64,000 bases of DNA from Symbiodinium natans (GCA_905221605.1 CAJNDS010002355.1:316001-380000), one strand, 5' to 3'; shown: positions 41,971 through 52,668, numbered from the stretch's first letter. The notes: generated by a model not told the origin, from the sequence alone. Numbers and translations: made by a program.

Positions 41971-42111
41971 GACTCCAAAAAAAGGAAGACTCCCCGAAAG
42001 AACTTCAAAGAATTCCCGCAAGATGCGCCTCGAAGCATGGGTCTTGAAGGCCTAGCTGCTAAGCAGTCATCGAGGACAGAGACCCAGGCCTTACAAGACC
42101 CTCAACCCCCG
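41971..42111 (+). CDS. Lys/Arg-rich exon with a nuclear-signal-like start
   Basis: After CTAGTAACAG: DSKKRKTPRKNFKEFPQDAP, RSMGLEGLAAKQSSRTETQ, donor GTTATT. KKRKTPRK is typical of a basic nuclear-import stretch (inference). A competing frame is QNFSSNRTPKKGRLPERTSK to a TAG at 42053. Confidence 0.45.
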
Positions 42112-42245
42112 GTTATTTGCATAAGAAGAAGTTCACCCCAAGCCCGAAACAATAAACCCCCAAACCCTAAACCCACAATTTCTCCACCCTAAACCCGAAA
42201 CCCTAAACCCCAAACCCTCAACCCACAATTTTTCTCCCCCAACAG

Positions 42246-42487
42246 CAGCTTTGTGGAGAGCACTCCCCTGTGCCGAGGCAGTCTCAGCCTGCCTGAGCCC
42301 TCAGAGAGATGGGCAGAGGCGGCTGCCTGCTGGTAGACTCTTGGGGTTTAGGGTTTGGGGTTTAGGGTTTGGGGTTTGGGGTTTAGGGTTTAGGGTTTGG
42401 GGTTTGGGGTTTAGGGTTTGGGGTTTGGGGTTTGGGGTTTAGGGTTGCTGGTAGACTCCTTGCAGCTTCTGTGAGGAGCTCCTTTGA
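42246..42487 (+). CDS. Two-exon 3' end split by a telomere-repeat intron
   Basis: 42246-42332 reads SFVESTPLCRGSLSLPEPSE then RWAEAAAC. The intron 42333-42465 (GTAGAC...TTGCAG) is 133 nt with about 105 nt of TTTAGGG/TTTGGGG. Exon 42466-42487 reads CFCEELL and TGA, in phase. The direct repeat TGCTGGTAGACTC lies at 42328-42340 and 42446-42458, bracketing the array; the left copy contains the donor. Product unknown. Confidence 0.5.
42341..42445 (+). repeat. TTTAGGG/TTTGGGG array bounded by 13-bp direct repeats
   Basis: Fifteen units alternating TTTAGGG and TTTGGGG between two identical TGCTGGTAGACTC copies. Confidence 0.9.
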
Positions 42488-42666
42488 GGCTTAAGGAGTC
42501 ACAGGGTTTGCAGGGTTCAAAGGGTTCAAGGTTTCCTGAACCCTGAACCCTGGACCTTAGCGGGATTTCTAGGGTCCAGGGTATAGGGTTATGTTCATCG
42601 GCCGCAGGCGTGGCAGGGCACTTCAGGTAGGAGCCTCCTTATAGCGGCGCAGAAAATTGACGCACA

Positions 42667-42813
42667 ATGCCTGCAACTCTCGGCAAGGCTCTGGAAGTCT
42701 ACACGAAAGCTGCTCCTTGGACCTTTTCTGCGTGCCGGGGCCTGTGCAACCGAGGGCCTTCGTTCGAAGTTCGAAGGATTTCAATCGCGAGTGCACCGGT
42801 GCGCAGACATTAG
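42667..42813 (+). CDS. Possible ATG-initiated exon
   Basis: MPATLGKALEVYTKAAPWTF, SACRGLCNRGPSFEVRRISI then TAG. A GTGCACC/GTGCGC donor lies inside. The piece GGACCTTTTCTGCGTGCCGG..CTGTGCAA has a cousin at 43250, so part may be a dispersed repeat. Confidence 0.3.
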   Translation: MPATLGKALEVYTKAAPWTFSACRGLCNRGPSFEVRRISIASAPVRRH

Positions 42814-42837
42814 TTCAAGTCGGATCATCTCGCACTC

Positions 42838-42980
42838 GCTCACACACACACACACACACACTCTCTCTCTCTCTCTCTCTCTCTCGTTCAGTGTCTCTCC
42901 TTTTTTTGTTGTTGTTTCTGTCGCCCTCTCGCTTTCTCGCTCTCTCGCTCGCTCGCTCCCTCTCTCTCTGCCTCTTGTTT
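42838..42980. repeat. CA then CT microsatellite
   Basis: (CA)11, (CT)13, then CTCTCGCT units. It creates Leu/Ser-rich and Arg/Glu-rich false frames. Confidence 0.9.
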
Positions 42981-43636
42981 TTCACCTGCCTCGCTCGTTC
43001 CATCTATCTCTACCGCCTTCCCCTCTTTTAGCTATGTAATATATAAGCAATTGCAAATGCAATGTTCAGGTCATTCGCGAGATCGGCTGGCCGCGAGTGA
43101 CAGATCCAGATGCAAGGCGTTTGTGTAGTTGAATGTAGGGCATCCAGGCTTCGCGCAAGTTGCTTCAAATTCCAGATGAGCAGCGGCATGCACGCCAGTA
43201 GAACGTAACTCAGTGATCGCCAGGACCTTGCTGCTGACATCTCTGGACTACTTCGGATGTTCCTTTGTGCCCGGGGCTGTGCAATCCACGACAAGGAAAC
43301 AGAATCAACAGCAACAAAGACGAGTAGCGGGCCCATATGAGATGGATGCTGCAGTGTCGGACCGTGAGTGGCGTTTCAGTGGCTTTACATGGGTTCATCG
43401 AGCCTTATGCGTCTGAATACTGTCAAGCCCTAAACCCTAAGGCCCTAAGGACCACTCACACCCGAAAGGACCCTGAACCTTCATCCCCAAACCATCAATC
43501 TGAAGCGACCCGAAGCCCCGACACAGCAACAAAGTGTTTCGGGTTTGGGGGCTTTCAGGGCTTCAGGATTTGGGGGCTTCAGAGTTTTAGGGGGATTTGG
43601 GTGCCTTAGCTCTGTAGGGTTTTTCTAGGGCTTGCC

Positions 43637-43665
43637 CTGACATTTTGCGTCAAGCAATGTCAGGT
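43637..43665. other. 9-bp hairpin
   Basis: CCTGACATT and AATGTCAGG are exact reverse complements around an 11-nt loop. Confidence 0.7.
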
Positions 43666-44024
43666 CAAGAAGCGACCTCGAGTGGCTAGATGGCTGGGAG
43701 CCTCCCGAGTTTGGACCTTGGAACTTCTGGATTTCAGGGTTCAAGCCCTCAACCCTTCCTAGCTTTGCATAGCCCGAAGCTCTCTGCTCTATGTCCATGG
43801 GGACTTTAAAATTTACAGTAATACTATTTAATTTGAAATTGGGGTTTGAGGTTGAAGGATTGTCATTGCATGTGTTCCGAACCCCTTGTGCTCCGAGCAC
43901 GGTTTTCGTGAACTGCCGGGAATCTGCTGAGAGTGTGATGTTGGGGGAGGCCCTGATCCCTGGCTCTGCACTCTACCAACCCTGTGCGCCCCTTCTTGCC
44001 CCCCACCCCCCTCCCCTCTGCCAG

Positions 44025-44114
44025 GTGGATGAATGCCAAGCCAGACAAGGAGGTCTGTGGCTATACGCTTCTCCCGTTTTTCAGTCCCTTTGGGTTCGCA
44101 TGGTAACCCCGTGA
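44025..44114 (+). CDS. Exon after a strong pyrimidine tract
   Basis: A 30-nt C-rich tract and CTCTGCCAG precede it. One frame reads VDECQARQGGLWLYASPVFQ, SLWVRMVTP and TGA; the other reads WMNAKPDKEVCGYTLLPFFS, PFGFAW and TAA. The acceptor is convincing, the frame is not. Confidence 0.35.
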   Translation: MDECQARQGGLWLYASPVFQSLWVRMVTP

Positions 44115-44291
44115 AGCAGAGGAGGCTTTCTTCTCTATTCTTGGGTGACATCGGGGGTGACACACCAGTCTAGGGTAAGTTCTTATCTTATGTAGTTCCT
44201 TTCAGGGCTAGATTTAGGGGATTCTAGCATCCTGCCCCCCAAAAAAAGGTACTACGTGGGAGCCTGCAGGTACGGTTTAGGCGACCTCCAG

Positions 44292-44367
44292 AAGGTGCAA
44301 GTCGCCAGAGTCATTCCCGAGCCAGGCTGTTCGGTGCTTGCACGAGCTGGTCAAGAAGAGGCTCTGA
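44292..44367 (+). CDS. Possible terminal exon
   Basis: After GACCTCCAG: CKSPESFPSQAVRCLHELVK, KRL and TGA. Another frame also stays open nearly as long. Confidence 0.35.
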
Positions 44368-45052
44368 GCTGAACAGCAGAGACTCCGACACCCACCCCAC
44401 CCCCCCAACTAAGATTCCCGAAGGCTGGACCCAAAACCGAGAGAACAGTCAGTAGTTGGGGAATAAGTATGTGAGTCTCTGGCAACCCAAACGCTCTACT
44501 GCGAAGGCTAGTTGCCGAAGGGAACATCAGGGCTTCTTATTCAGGCTTGGCTGTAGGCCTTCCAGTTTCCCCAAATCATGGTTTTGCTGTGCCTTCAGGA
44601 TCATACCTGTAGGGCTTACCGATTCTCGCCTGAGGGCATCAGCCACCTCCTGTTTAGGGCTCGGAGCTCTTGGGGCTTCGGGGCGTTCGGGGTTTAACAT
44701 CGGGCTCTCAGAGGCGTTGGGGTTCAAGGTTGTGTACCTAAAGTTGCTGGTGAATTGTCGGAAATGAAGAGATTTGGCAAGCCTATATTAGGCCTCTATA
44801 AGAAGCACAAGTTGTTCAAGTATAAATGTATATCCAGATTCCGAAATCCCTATCCCCGCCGGACCCTCCAAATTCCCAAATTCGTCAACCAGATTTGGCC
44901 ATCCGCTGTCGGCTTGGCGCTCGCTCTTCGATAGGCGTGGGACTCATGCAGGGGCTTCAGGGTTTGGGTTGGGGGGTCTCAAGGTTCTTGCGTCTTCGGC
45001 CAATCTAGGGCTTTGGGGTTTAACGCTCGTGGGGAGAGCGGTTCAACTCCAG

Positions 45053-45205
45053 CGCGCACGCTTGACTCCGCCGCTGGGTCTACAGCATGCTGCCACAACA
45101 AAGGCTACGTCACCAAAGCCGAATCATGAGCCCAGCAAGCATGCCCCAACAGCACAGAAGAATGCCCTGCCTGCAGGGACGACTCAAACAGCGTCTCCTG
45201 GCTAG
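45053..45205 (+). CDS. Ala/Thr/Pro-rich exon
   Basis: After TTCAACTCCAG: ARLTPPLGLQHAATTKATSP, KPNHEPSKHAPTAQKNALPA and TAG. Low-complexity, possibly a disordered tail. Confidence 0.35.
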   Translation, partial: RARLTPPLGLQHAATTKATSPKPNHEPSKHAPTAQKNALPAGTTQTASPG

Positions 45206-45604
45206 AGCTCCCTGGCCGGCAACCGTCATGCCAGCGTGCCGCATGGAAGGGTATTTCGGGCCTCACCGGTCTTCGAGGGATGTGGGATGATCTTGGGGAC
45301 CTAGGAGGGCAGCTTAGGGTCCAACCCCCCATCCCCCAAAAGCCCCAAGGCACCCGAAATCCTGAAAGCACCCCGCAGCCTAACCCTAACCCTTTTTTCA
45401 ACCCTTTGCCGCCAGCCTTGCCGTGCTGGACGCCGAGGTTCCGCGAGGCTTGCGAGAAGCTTCGCTTTCAAGGCCCCAGGGTTTTAGGGTATGAGGGTTG
45501 TAAGGGCTTGTGATCTCAGTCAGTTGGCTATGGCGAAAGGAAGTGAGATTGGTTCGAGGTTTAGGGTTGCGCTGAGGTCTCTTGCTCCAACTCAGTTTCA
45601 ACAG

Positions 45605-45776
45605 CATCAGAGCTCTGTGGCCCGATTTCATTCTGAGCACCGCGCAAAGGGACCATCCGGTAGAAAGCCTACCAGACCCTGAAGCCTTACCCAGGCAGCG
45701 TTGGGGGAGCCTGGCGCCCTGCGCTCAGAGTGCCTCAAAGGCCCATGGTGCAAAGGATTCATTTTGGACTTTGTAG
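45605..45776 (+). CDS. Probable terminal exon
   Basis: After GTTTCAACAG: IRALWPDFILSTAQRDHPVE, SLPDPEALPRQRWGSLAPCA, QSASKAHGAKDSFWTL and TAG. The 3' end contains a tandem duplication of ATTCATTTTGGACTTTGTAG (45759-45798). Confidence 0.4.
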
Positions 45777-46017
45777 ATTCATTTTGGACTTTGTAGAGTT
45801 GATATGGTTTTGGGTTCTCTTGCGCTGGTTTTTGTTCGTAGGAATCAGGGCACAGTTTGGGGTGAAGGGCTTAAGGGTTTGGCGTTTGAGGTGTACGGCC
45901 CCCTTGAACTCAGATCTTTTGCGGTCAGTTCAAAGCACGCAAGGTTCAGTTTCCCTGCTAAGAACCGGTAAATTTAGCACGGGGGGGGGGGGGGGTTGAG
46001 GTTTGCGTGTGGCTCGG

Positions 46018-46080
46018 AGTGTATGTATGTATGTATGTATGTATGTATGCATGTATGTATGCATGTACATGTATATGCAT
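46018..46080. repeat. TATG microsatellite
   Basis: Fifteen or so TATG/CATG units. Confidence 0.9.
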
Positions 46081-46503
46081 GGGATATACATGCACATACC
46101 CGGAGAAGCGCTGAAATAAAATCACATACGAACAAGTTGAATAATGCGCGGAGGGCTCTTTCAGTTTTCTTGAAGCTTAGTTAGACCCCCTGCGTTCTTC
46201 TGCCCCCCCCCCCCCTTCCCCCCGGCGGCTACATGTATGTGAGAAAAGGTTGAAGAGGGGTTAGCACAGGGAGGCATGTTTCGACTGTTGCCTGACTGAC
46301 ACTAGAGGAGCGCTGGATACCGACCTCAGTGGCCACATCTCCCTCCAGGACGTTACGGCTTGGGGTTTGTTTGGGGTTGCAGTGTTCGGACTTTCTGGGT
46401 AAACAAGCAGTCCGCCTTTTGCGGAGCGCATAGATGAAGCCAGAGAATGGGCCTAAGCTTCGTACTCTGCATGGGGTTTTGGGGCCTGTGTCTCGAATCC
46501 GAG

Positions 46504-47534
46504 CGCCTTCAAGGAGTTTGACGCAGAATCGGCCAAGATCCTGATCTCCTTCAAGGCAGCGGTCCTTGTTGAAGAGCATCCATGGAGTGAAGGAGGGTCA
46601 AGGTGGGAGACTTGTTAGGCATACAAAAAGAGAGAGAGCGAGAGAGCGAGAGAGCGAGAGAGCGAGAGAGCGAGAGAGCGAGAGAGCGAGAGAGCGAGAG
46701 AGGGAGAGAGAGAGAGAGCGAGAGGGAGAGAGAGCGAGAGAGAGTCACAAAGTGGAGAAGGGCCTACAAAGGGGTTGGTACACCAGGATACCCTGAATAC
46801 CCTGAATACCCTTAAAACCCAAAATGCCCCCAAAATGCCCTTCGGAGCTGCCAAGTGACCTTCTCAGCCCGACAGGTCACTGGACACCCCAAAAAAACTC
46901 GGGGTGCGCGAACTGCGCGGATGCTCTGGCCTACAAGCCCCTGAAAGAGCGAACAGAAATCAGAAAGCAAAAAACATTACACAAGCAAGATCAGAAACAA
47001 GAAAATATGCAGAGAAAGAGAGATAGAGATAGAGAGAGAACCGTATGTTTTCGGTCCAATGTGCATCGCTCGTCGAATAATGAGGTCCAGGTTTAGGGGC
47101 GAGGAAGCTTCACTTGCAGCAGGCAGCACCGACACAAGCGAAGCCTAACTGACACGTGTGGTCCTGAATCCCTACACCCTAAATTTTAAATCCCGCAACC
47201 TTCTTGCCTTTTCAACCTTGCGGTCGGCAGGCCTGGTGCATGAAGCACTTCGGATCCGTGAACTTGATGTTCAGGCCAGCATTGGAGGGCCAGGTAGGAC
47301 CTTGGGATAGGTTGTAGGAGGTATGGTGCTTGGGGTACCCGAATCTCGTCAATGGGCTAAGTAGGCTCTTTGCACATCCTATGTTTTCCCCCCCCCATAA
47401 ACCCTAAACCCCTAAACCTGCATCCCAAATCAGAGCCTTGGGTCCGACAACATGGCAGGGCTCTTGACCGCGACGGCTCTGGCAGCCTCAATTACTTGGA
47501 GCTGAAACGTGCATGCAAGAGGCTGGGGCGGTAG
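46504..47534 (+). CDS. EF-hand protein, 3' end
   Basis: 46504-46561 (AFKEFDAESAKILISFKAA) joins in phase to 47231-47293 (AWCMKHFGSVNLMFRPALEG, donor GTAGGA), and that to 47436-47534 (HGRALDRDGSGSLNYLELKR then ACKRLGR, TAG). DRDGSGSLNYLE is a complete canonical EF-hand loop (Asp1, Asp3, Ser5, Gly6, Leu8, Glu12), so calcium binding is likely for this one. The first exon is a degenerate loop. FKAAAWCMKHFGSV matches the linker seen between loops in dinoflagellate EF proteins. A further exon candidate at 46876-46950 (KNSGCANCADALAYKPLKE) lies inside the first intron. The 5' end is not seen. Confidence 0.65.
46625..46745. repeat. GAGAGC-type microsatellite
   Basis: GAGCGAGA units, 120 bp. It opens Arg/Glu frames on + and Ser/Leu frames on -, which are not genes. 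Confidence 0.9.
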
Positions 47535-48120
47535 GATCACTGTCTTACATAGACCTGGAGGCTAGCCTCCACACGCCCCCAACAAAGCTAGCTTCGCAAA
47601 TGTGGAAGCCGGGCTGTGATCTGAAGGGACAGCCGATGCAGACTGTCCAGGGAGGGGTAGACTCAAGATGACAGCTTTTGATGGGATTGACCATGTCGGT
47701 TGAGACCGGGGCAGATTTTGATGCCACAGATCCGCTAAGCAGGGCGCACTCCCAACATGTGAAGCTGAGCCTGTGAGTCCTCCGCCGTACAAAGCCTCCC
47801 AGGTTCAGATGGAAGGGGGATGTATACCTCCTCTTCAACTGCTTGGATGTGGATGGGCCCGGATCCCCAGAAAGGAAGAGGTATTGAGGTTCGAAGTGCT
47901 GTTCGGGCTGTTTTCCTTCATGCCTCTAGACTTTACAAGCCGTTAACCTTGCTTTGAACCCTCAACTCAAGCAAGACAAGGTCTTTGAGGGCTCATAGGG
48001 CTTGCTCTCAGGAATTCAGGCCTCAGGGGTATTCGTACCCTGAACCCTAACCCTTAAACCCCTAAATCCCTAAACCCCTTAAGCCCTAAACCCCCTAAAC
48101 CCTGAACCCTGAACCCTGAG

Positions 48121-48223
48121 CCGCCATGGCCAAATCCCCATCGCCCTGAGGCAACGATCCAACGGCAGGCGGAACATCTCCCTCCAGGACCGCATCGTGG
48201 TGCCTGGAGTTCGCGGGTGCTGC
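48121..48223 (+). CDS. Exon, basic/hydrophobic
   Basis: After ACCCTGAG: RHGQIPIALRQRSNGRRNIS then LQDRIVVPGVRGCC, donor GTACCA. CCCTAAA units run 48030-48118 directly before it. Convincing composition; family unknown. Confidence 0.5.
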
Positions 48224-48645
48224 GTACCAACTTCGATAATCTCTAGTTGCTGTAGTTTACCTACCGTGCGGATTAAGTTGCAGAACTGGTGTTAAGACAA
48301 TCTGGGATAACTCTGAGGTATACCCTTGTCTACATGTCAGGGCTTAGGGATCTATCTGCCCTTTGCTTAAGAGACCATGCGCGCTGGCGCCCTTGCAATG
48401 AGGTCTTCGATACCAGTTCAGCCTTCTACCCATATCCCCATATCCCTTAAACCCTATATATCCGAAAATGTGAACCCAAGGCCTTATATCCATAAACACT
48501 ACCCCGAAACCCTAAAACCTCCATCCCTAAAACACCAGCCCCAAACCCCGTATCTCTAAGCCCCATATCCCTAAACCCCATATCCCTAAACTCCATACCT
48601 CTAAACCCTGGACACGACACCCGAAAAGCATCCTTACGATTACAG

Positions 48646-48803
48646 GCCGTGGCAGCTGAGCTTGAACACTGAGGGCCCGAACCCTTCATCCCTTGGTTCC
48701 TGCCTTGGTTTAGGGTTTAGGGTTTAGGGTTTAGGGTTTAGGGTTTAGGGTTTAGGGTTTAGGGTTTAGGGTTTAGGGTTTAGGGTTTAGGGTTTAGGGT
48801 TTA
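48646..48803 (+). CDS. Exon plus perfect TTTAGGG array starting at its donor
   Basis: Exon 48646-48707 reads PWQLSLNTEGPNPSSLGSCL. The donor is the first GTTTAGGG of a 13-unit perfect array running to 48803. Upstream (48430-48615) the units are CCCATATCCCTAAA variants. Confidence 0.45.
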
Positions 48804-49089
48804 TACGCTTTACACGGTTTATACGGTTTAGGGTTTATACGCTTTAGGGTGTCGGGGTTTGGGTCATGGCCCTCTTCCTGCTGACTTTCCTCAGAGTCAC
48901 GCGTAGAGCTGCCACCAAGCAATACCCAGGGTGACCCAGACTCATGAAGCGCCAGCTTCCCTTGTTTAGGGTTCAGGGTTGAGGGTTCCAGGGTTTAGGG
49001 TTTGGGGGTGTAGGGTTTGGGGTTTAGGGTTACGGTTTGGGGTTTGGGGTTTTAGGGTTTAGGATGGCTTAGGGTTCAGGGTTTAGGAC

Positions 49090-49870
49090 CTAGATCGGCA
49101 CCCCAATATACATGCGGAGCCTATCCAGCGTATTTACCTTGCACCTTGCAAGGAGCTTCACTTCTTGGATTCCTGGGAGATGTCCGAGGACCTTTGTAAC
49201 TGGGCCTTCGGGCTTCCAAAAGCCCTCAGCGGTAGCCTTTTTGGTGCTGTTCCGTTTTGAATGCTCAAAGCACAGGAAGGCTTCCCCATTTAGATTCCAA
49301 TCGTCTCGACTTTGGCTTAGAGAGTCTTCGTGCTTGTCGTTTGGAGATTTTTTGGCTGGCGAACCCACATCCTCTACAGCAAGCCGAAATCCTTCTCCAC
49401 AAGCCCTAGCCCGCGGCGGCTGTGGCTCCCTGGTCCCAGAGAGCTGCCCTCACAGGGCGCTGTACCTAAGCGGTAGCCCACAAACAAAACAATCCTTTCC
49501 CCCAGGCGGCGTAGCTCCCGAACTGGGCAAAGCTCGCATGGTTCGTGGTAAGGGCTTTGGGTGGGGTCAAATCGTGATGCCACTCAAGTTCAGGCAGGTG
49601 GTTTCTTTGCTCTTCCACAAGGTGCGTACCTTGTATTGGTTGCCGGTACAAGAACCTTCAATCAAGTTACCATGCAAAGGAAACCACACCAGAAGCTTCT
49701 GAACTGAGAACACTCTCAACCCACATTCCCTGCGTCCATGTCTGCATTCCCCTCCGCCCTCTCCCCCCTGTGTTTCGGAGCGGGATAGGAGCGGGGCTGG
49801 CCAGATTCCACACCCATTCTTTTGCCGGACTTCGGGAGCTCCCCTTCGGCCCTGCACTTCGGAATGATTG
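49090..49870. other. 780-bp repeat-free block with long open frames on both strands
   Basis: A + frame of 196 codons (49112-49702) overlaps minus frames at 49090-49368 and 49567-49857. The minus peptides (LNGEAFLCFEHSKR, GFWKPEGPVTKVLG) look at least as natural as the plus one. I recognise none and cannot say which, if any, is real. It may be a decayed mobile element. Confidence 0.3.
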
Positions 49871-49879
49871 ACTAGGACC

Positions 49880-49970
49880 GTAAGCCCTTATTGAGGTTCC
49901 CTTCTAAGCCCCTTAGAACCAAAAAGGGGCACCTTTTAGTTTTATTGTTCCTAGGTTACTCTTGGTCTAG
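49880..49970. mobile_element. Family C-like element ending at a splice acceptor
   Basis: AAAAAGGGGCACCTTTTAG, TTTTATTGTTCCTAGG, TTACTCTTGGTCTAG. Its last TAG is the acceptor of exon 49971-50051. Confidence 0.5.
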
Positions 49971-50051
49971 TTAACGGAGGAGAACGAGGCTCCCAAGACG
50001 AACGAGGAGCCACAACAGGACGATCCCGAGGAGGAAGCGGCCGAAGGCGCA
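49971..50051 (+). CDS. Acidic exon
   Basis: LTEENEAPKTNEEPQQDDPE then EEAAEGA, donor GTAGGG. Highly acidic disordered linker or tail. Strongly coding in composition. Confidence 0.6.
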
Positions 50052-50159
50052 GTAGGGGTGGTCTTCAGGGTTTCGGGTTTGTAGGGGCTAAGGATTATAG
50101 GGTTTCTAGGGCTTGTGAGGGTTTATCGGGTTTAGGGTTGGGGTTGAATCCGATGCCAG

Positions 50160-50388
50160 CCTTGCTTAGAAGGGATGTGCAACAAGGCTTGCAAATCACG
50201 TTCGAGCCTCGACAAGACGGTGCCACAAGTTTAGGGTTTAGGGTTTAGGGTTTAGGGTTTAGGGTTTAGGGTTTAGGGTTTAGGGTTTAGGGTTTAGGGT
50301 TTAGGGTTTAGGGGGGTTTGAGGGGTCCAGGATGACTTGCACCCCAGCCAGTTACCGCATTCCTGAGCCTTATCAGCCCGGCACCTAG
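50160..50388 (+). CDS. Exons on either side of a TTTAGGG intron
   Basis: 50160-50219 reads PCLEGMCNKACKSRSSLDKT (donor GTGCCA). 50331-50388 reads MTCTPASYRIPEPYQPGT and TAG. The intron 50220-50330 is 111 nt, of which about 85 are perfect TTTAGGG units (50229-50313). Frames chosen by composition do not join in phase, so one boundary or one frame is wrong. Confidence 0.4.
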
Positions 50389-50696
50389 ACCCCACAGCCC
50401 GTCAACTCTTGAGAGGTTTAGGGTGAGGCCCTTTACGAAGGGCATCTCCCACCCTAGACCCCTGAACCCTGACAACGCCCTGCCCAAAGTAAAGTAAGGA
50501 CAGGCTCAGACCTCCCAAGTTAGCCCCAAGCTCTAAACCTCAAACCTTCGGTTTTCTAGGCAAGCCACAATAAACACTCAGCTCAAAACCCTATACCCCC
50601 TTAAACCCTACAAACCCCAAAGCACCAAAGCCCTAAAACACCCAAAGCCCCTTTAAACCCCAAACTCTACATATGACCTCTACATAATATACATAT

Positions 50697-50747
50697 ATAT
50701 ATATACATACATACATACATACATACATACATACATACATACATACA

Positions 50748-50779
<32 letters not shown>

Positions 50780-50780
50780 C
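50697..50780. repeat. ATAC microsatellite
   Basis: About twenty ATAC units. Confidence 0.95.
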
Positions 50781-50807
50781 AACGAGATATACACTGCACG
50801 TTTGCAG

Positions 50808-50904
50808 GGCAGGGCTCCCCCTCCTCGCATCAAGCGGAGCTGTCCAAGTCGCCCTCAGCGTCCTTGGGCCGAACAAGTCCGTGGTGGGGCTGAAGGGCGT
50901 GGAG
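50808..50904 (+). CDS. Exon, hydrophobic/mixed
   Basis: After GTTTGCAG: AGLPLLASSGAVQVALSVLG then PNKSVVGLKGVE, donor GTTTGT. One of the better-composed exons; resembles an alpha/beta enzyme core but not identified. Confidence 0.5.
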
Positions 50905-51064
50905 GTTTGTAGTTGTCTTGTTTTTGTTTTTTTTTTTTTTTTGGGGGGGGGGTTAGGGTTTAGGGTTTGTAGAGTTGAGGGGTTGCGTGTAAGGTTTTTG
51001 AGGGTTTAGGGCTTCAGGGGTTTGTAGCTGTGTAGGAGTCAAGGGGTTTCGGTACCCGTTGCAG

Positions 51065-51206
51065 GTCATGTAAGTCCTACTCTTCCTTCAAATTCTGCGG
51101 TGTTGCATCGTTGCCGTGCTCCTCGTTCGAGACTACGTGCATGATCAAGATGGTTTGCATGAGCACTTACCTGCCCACCATTCCCGCAGTTTGCCCTAAA
51201 CCATAA
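51065..51206 (+). CDS. Possible Cys-rich exon
   Basis: After CCGTTGCAG: SCKSYSSFKFCGVASLPCSS, FETTCMIKMVCMSTYLP, IPAVCPKP and TAA, the stop lying in a CCATAAAC unit. Six cysteines suggest a secreted or extracellular piece. A GTAAGT motif at 51071 argues against this exon. Confidence 0.35.
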
Positions 51207-51267
51207 ACAAACCCTAAACCCCTGAACCCTAAACCCTAAACCCTAAACCCGTCAAAACGTGATGCAG

Positions 51268-52531
51268 CCACTCCAAAGGCCAGCTCGGCTACCCAGCCTC
51301 ACTCCCGTGGCGACTGTCCCGACACCTGGGCGGCCAAGGGGTCTTCGGGGGCTTAGGGTTTAGGGTTTAGGGTTTGGCGTTTAGGGTTTTGGGTTTTGGG
51401 TTTTGGGTTTCTGAGTGAACGACTTTGGCTCAGACGAGTCCGCGCTTGGATGTTCATGGTACATATGACCCCATGGTCACAATGCCCTTAAACCCTAAAC
51501 GCAAAACCCACTCAGAAGCTCCATTAAGGGCCCGACCTACCGGTTCTCAATTGGGATACATGCGCCGGTTATGTGTTCATACGTACCACACGAACTGCCA
51601 CCCAAGGAGAGTCGATTCGGTGGAGAGGAGCTGGATGAACCACTTGCACCTTGTCTCTGCCACAGTTGGGTAACACTTTAGATTTTTAAGGGCACTTAAA
51701 CCCAATCAGGAACTAAAAAAATAAAATTTAATGCTACCCCAACCATGAACTAGCTGTCTCTACCAAGAAGTGTGAAGTTCCATGGGGCACACACAGCGGG
51801 CTAACCTATAAAACCCCATAAAAACCGAAACCTATACAAACCCTATATACACTTTACATGAGCCCTATAACCCATATATAAACCCGACATAAACCCTACA
51901 ACTAAACCCTTAAACAAAAACAACATGAACCTTGAATGAAGAAGCCCTCGAAGCCCTGTATCAAATCTACAATTAAACCATAAGCCCCGCAAACCTTAAA
52001 CAAAGAAGCCCCCGAAGCTCGATAAACACAAACCCTACAATTAAACCCCTAGGGTTTAGGGTTTAGGGTTAGTAAAAAAGAAGCCATCAACCTTAAACAA
52101 AGAAGCCCTCAAAAGCCCTGTAAACCCCAAATGTCCGTGGGTTTGGGGCCACAGCCGAGGAAAGCCGTGAAGGCCGCCGAGGCGAAGGTGTTGCGAACTC
52201 AGGAAAGACGTCATAGAGTTTTGGGTTTAGGGTTTAGGGTTTAGGGTTTAGGGCTAGGAGCCTAGATCACGTCCAATCCGATTCCCTTATAGCACCCGAA
52301 GTTCGTATCATAAACTACTCACAAGATACACGTTCACCGCTGCAAAATTGTCTAACTTCATTCAGGACATAGGGTTGAGGTCATGAGTTGTTTTAAAATA
52401 CGCGCTTCGGGTTTAAAGTAGTTCTGGGCTCTCTAAGGCCGAAGAAGAAGCCTCCGAGCAAGTTCCTCCAACGATTCTTGCACGAGAGCCTCGTCTGAAC
52501 ATCCGTCTGAAGAAAGAACCGGATGGAGGGG
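51268..52531 (+). CDS. Three in-phase exons of an unassigned gene
   Basis: 51268-51340 (HSKGQLGYPASLPWRLSRHL, GGQG; donor GTCTTC), 52155-52217 (PRKAVKAAEAKVLRTQERRH; donor GTTTTG) and 52438-52531 (AEEEASEQVPPTILAREPRL, NIRLKKEPDGG; donor GTTTATGG) keep one frame. The third is followed by a GGGGGTTTAT array whose first unit is the donor. Charged helical protein; no domain recognised. Confidence 0.5.
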
Positions 52532-52668
52532 GTTTATGGGGGTTTATGGGGGTTTACGGGGGTTTAGGGGGTTATGGGGGTTATGGGGGTTTATGGGGTT
52601 TATGGGGGTTTATGGGGGTTTATGGGGGTTTATGGGGGTTTATGGGGGTTTAGGGGGTGTAGGGTTTT
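52523..52668 (+). repeat. TTTATGGGGG variant array
   Basis: Twelve or so GGTTTATGGGG units after exon 52438-52531. CCCCATAAA units occur upstream around 51814. Confidence 0.9.

Noticed and set aside
46551-46854. Ser/Leu-rich and Arg/Glu-rich frames, and similar ones at 42657-43039.
   Set aside because: GA/CT microsatellite translations.
49112-49702. 196-codon plus-strand open frame as a single-exon gene.
   Set aside because: Composition is no better than the overlapping minus frames, with no motif and no promoter-like or splice context. Left as an unresolved block.
50697-50780. CRISPR-like regular repeat.
   Set aside because: Pure four-base microsatellite without spacers.
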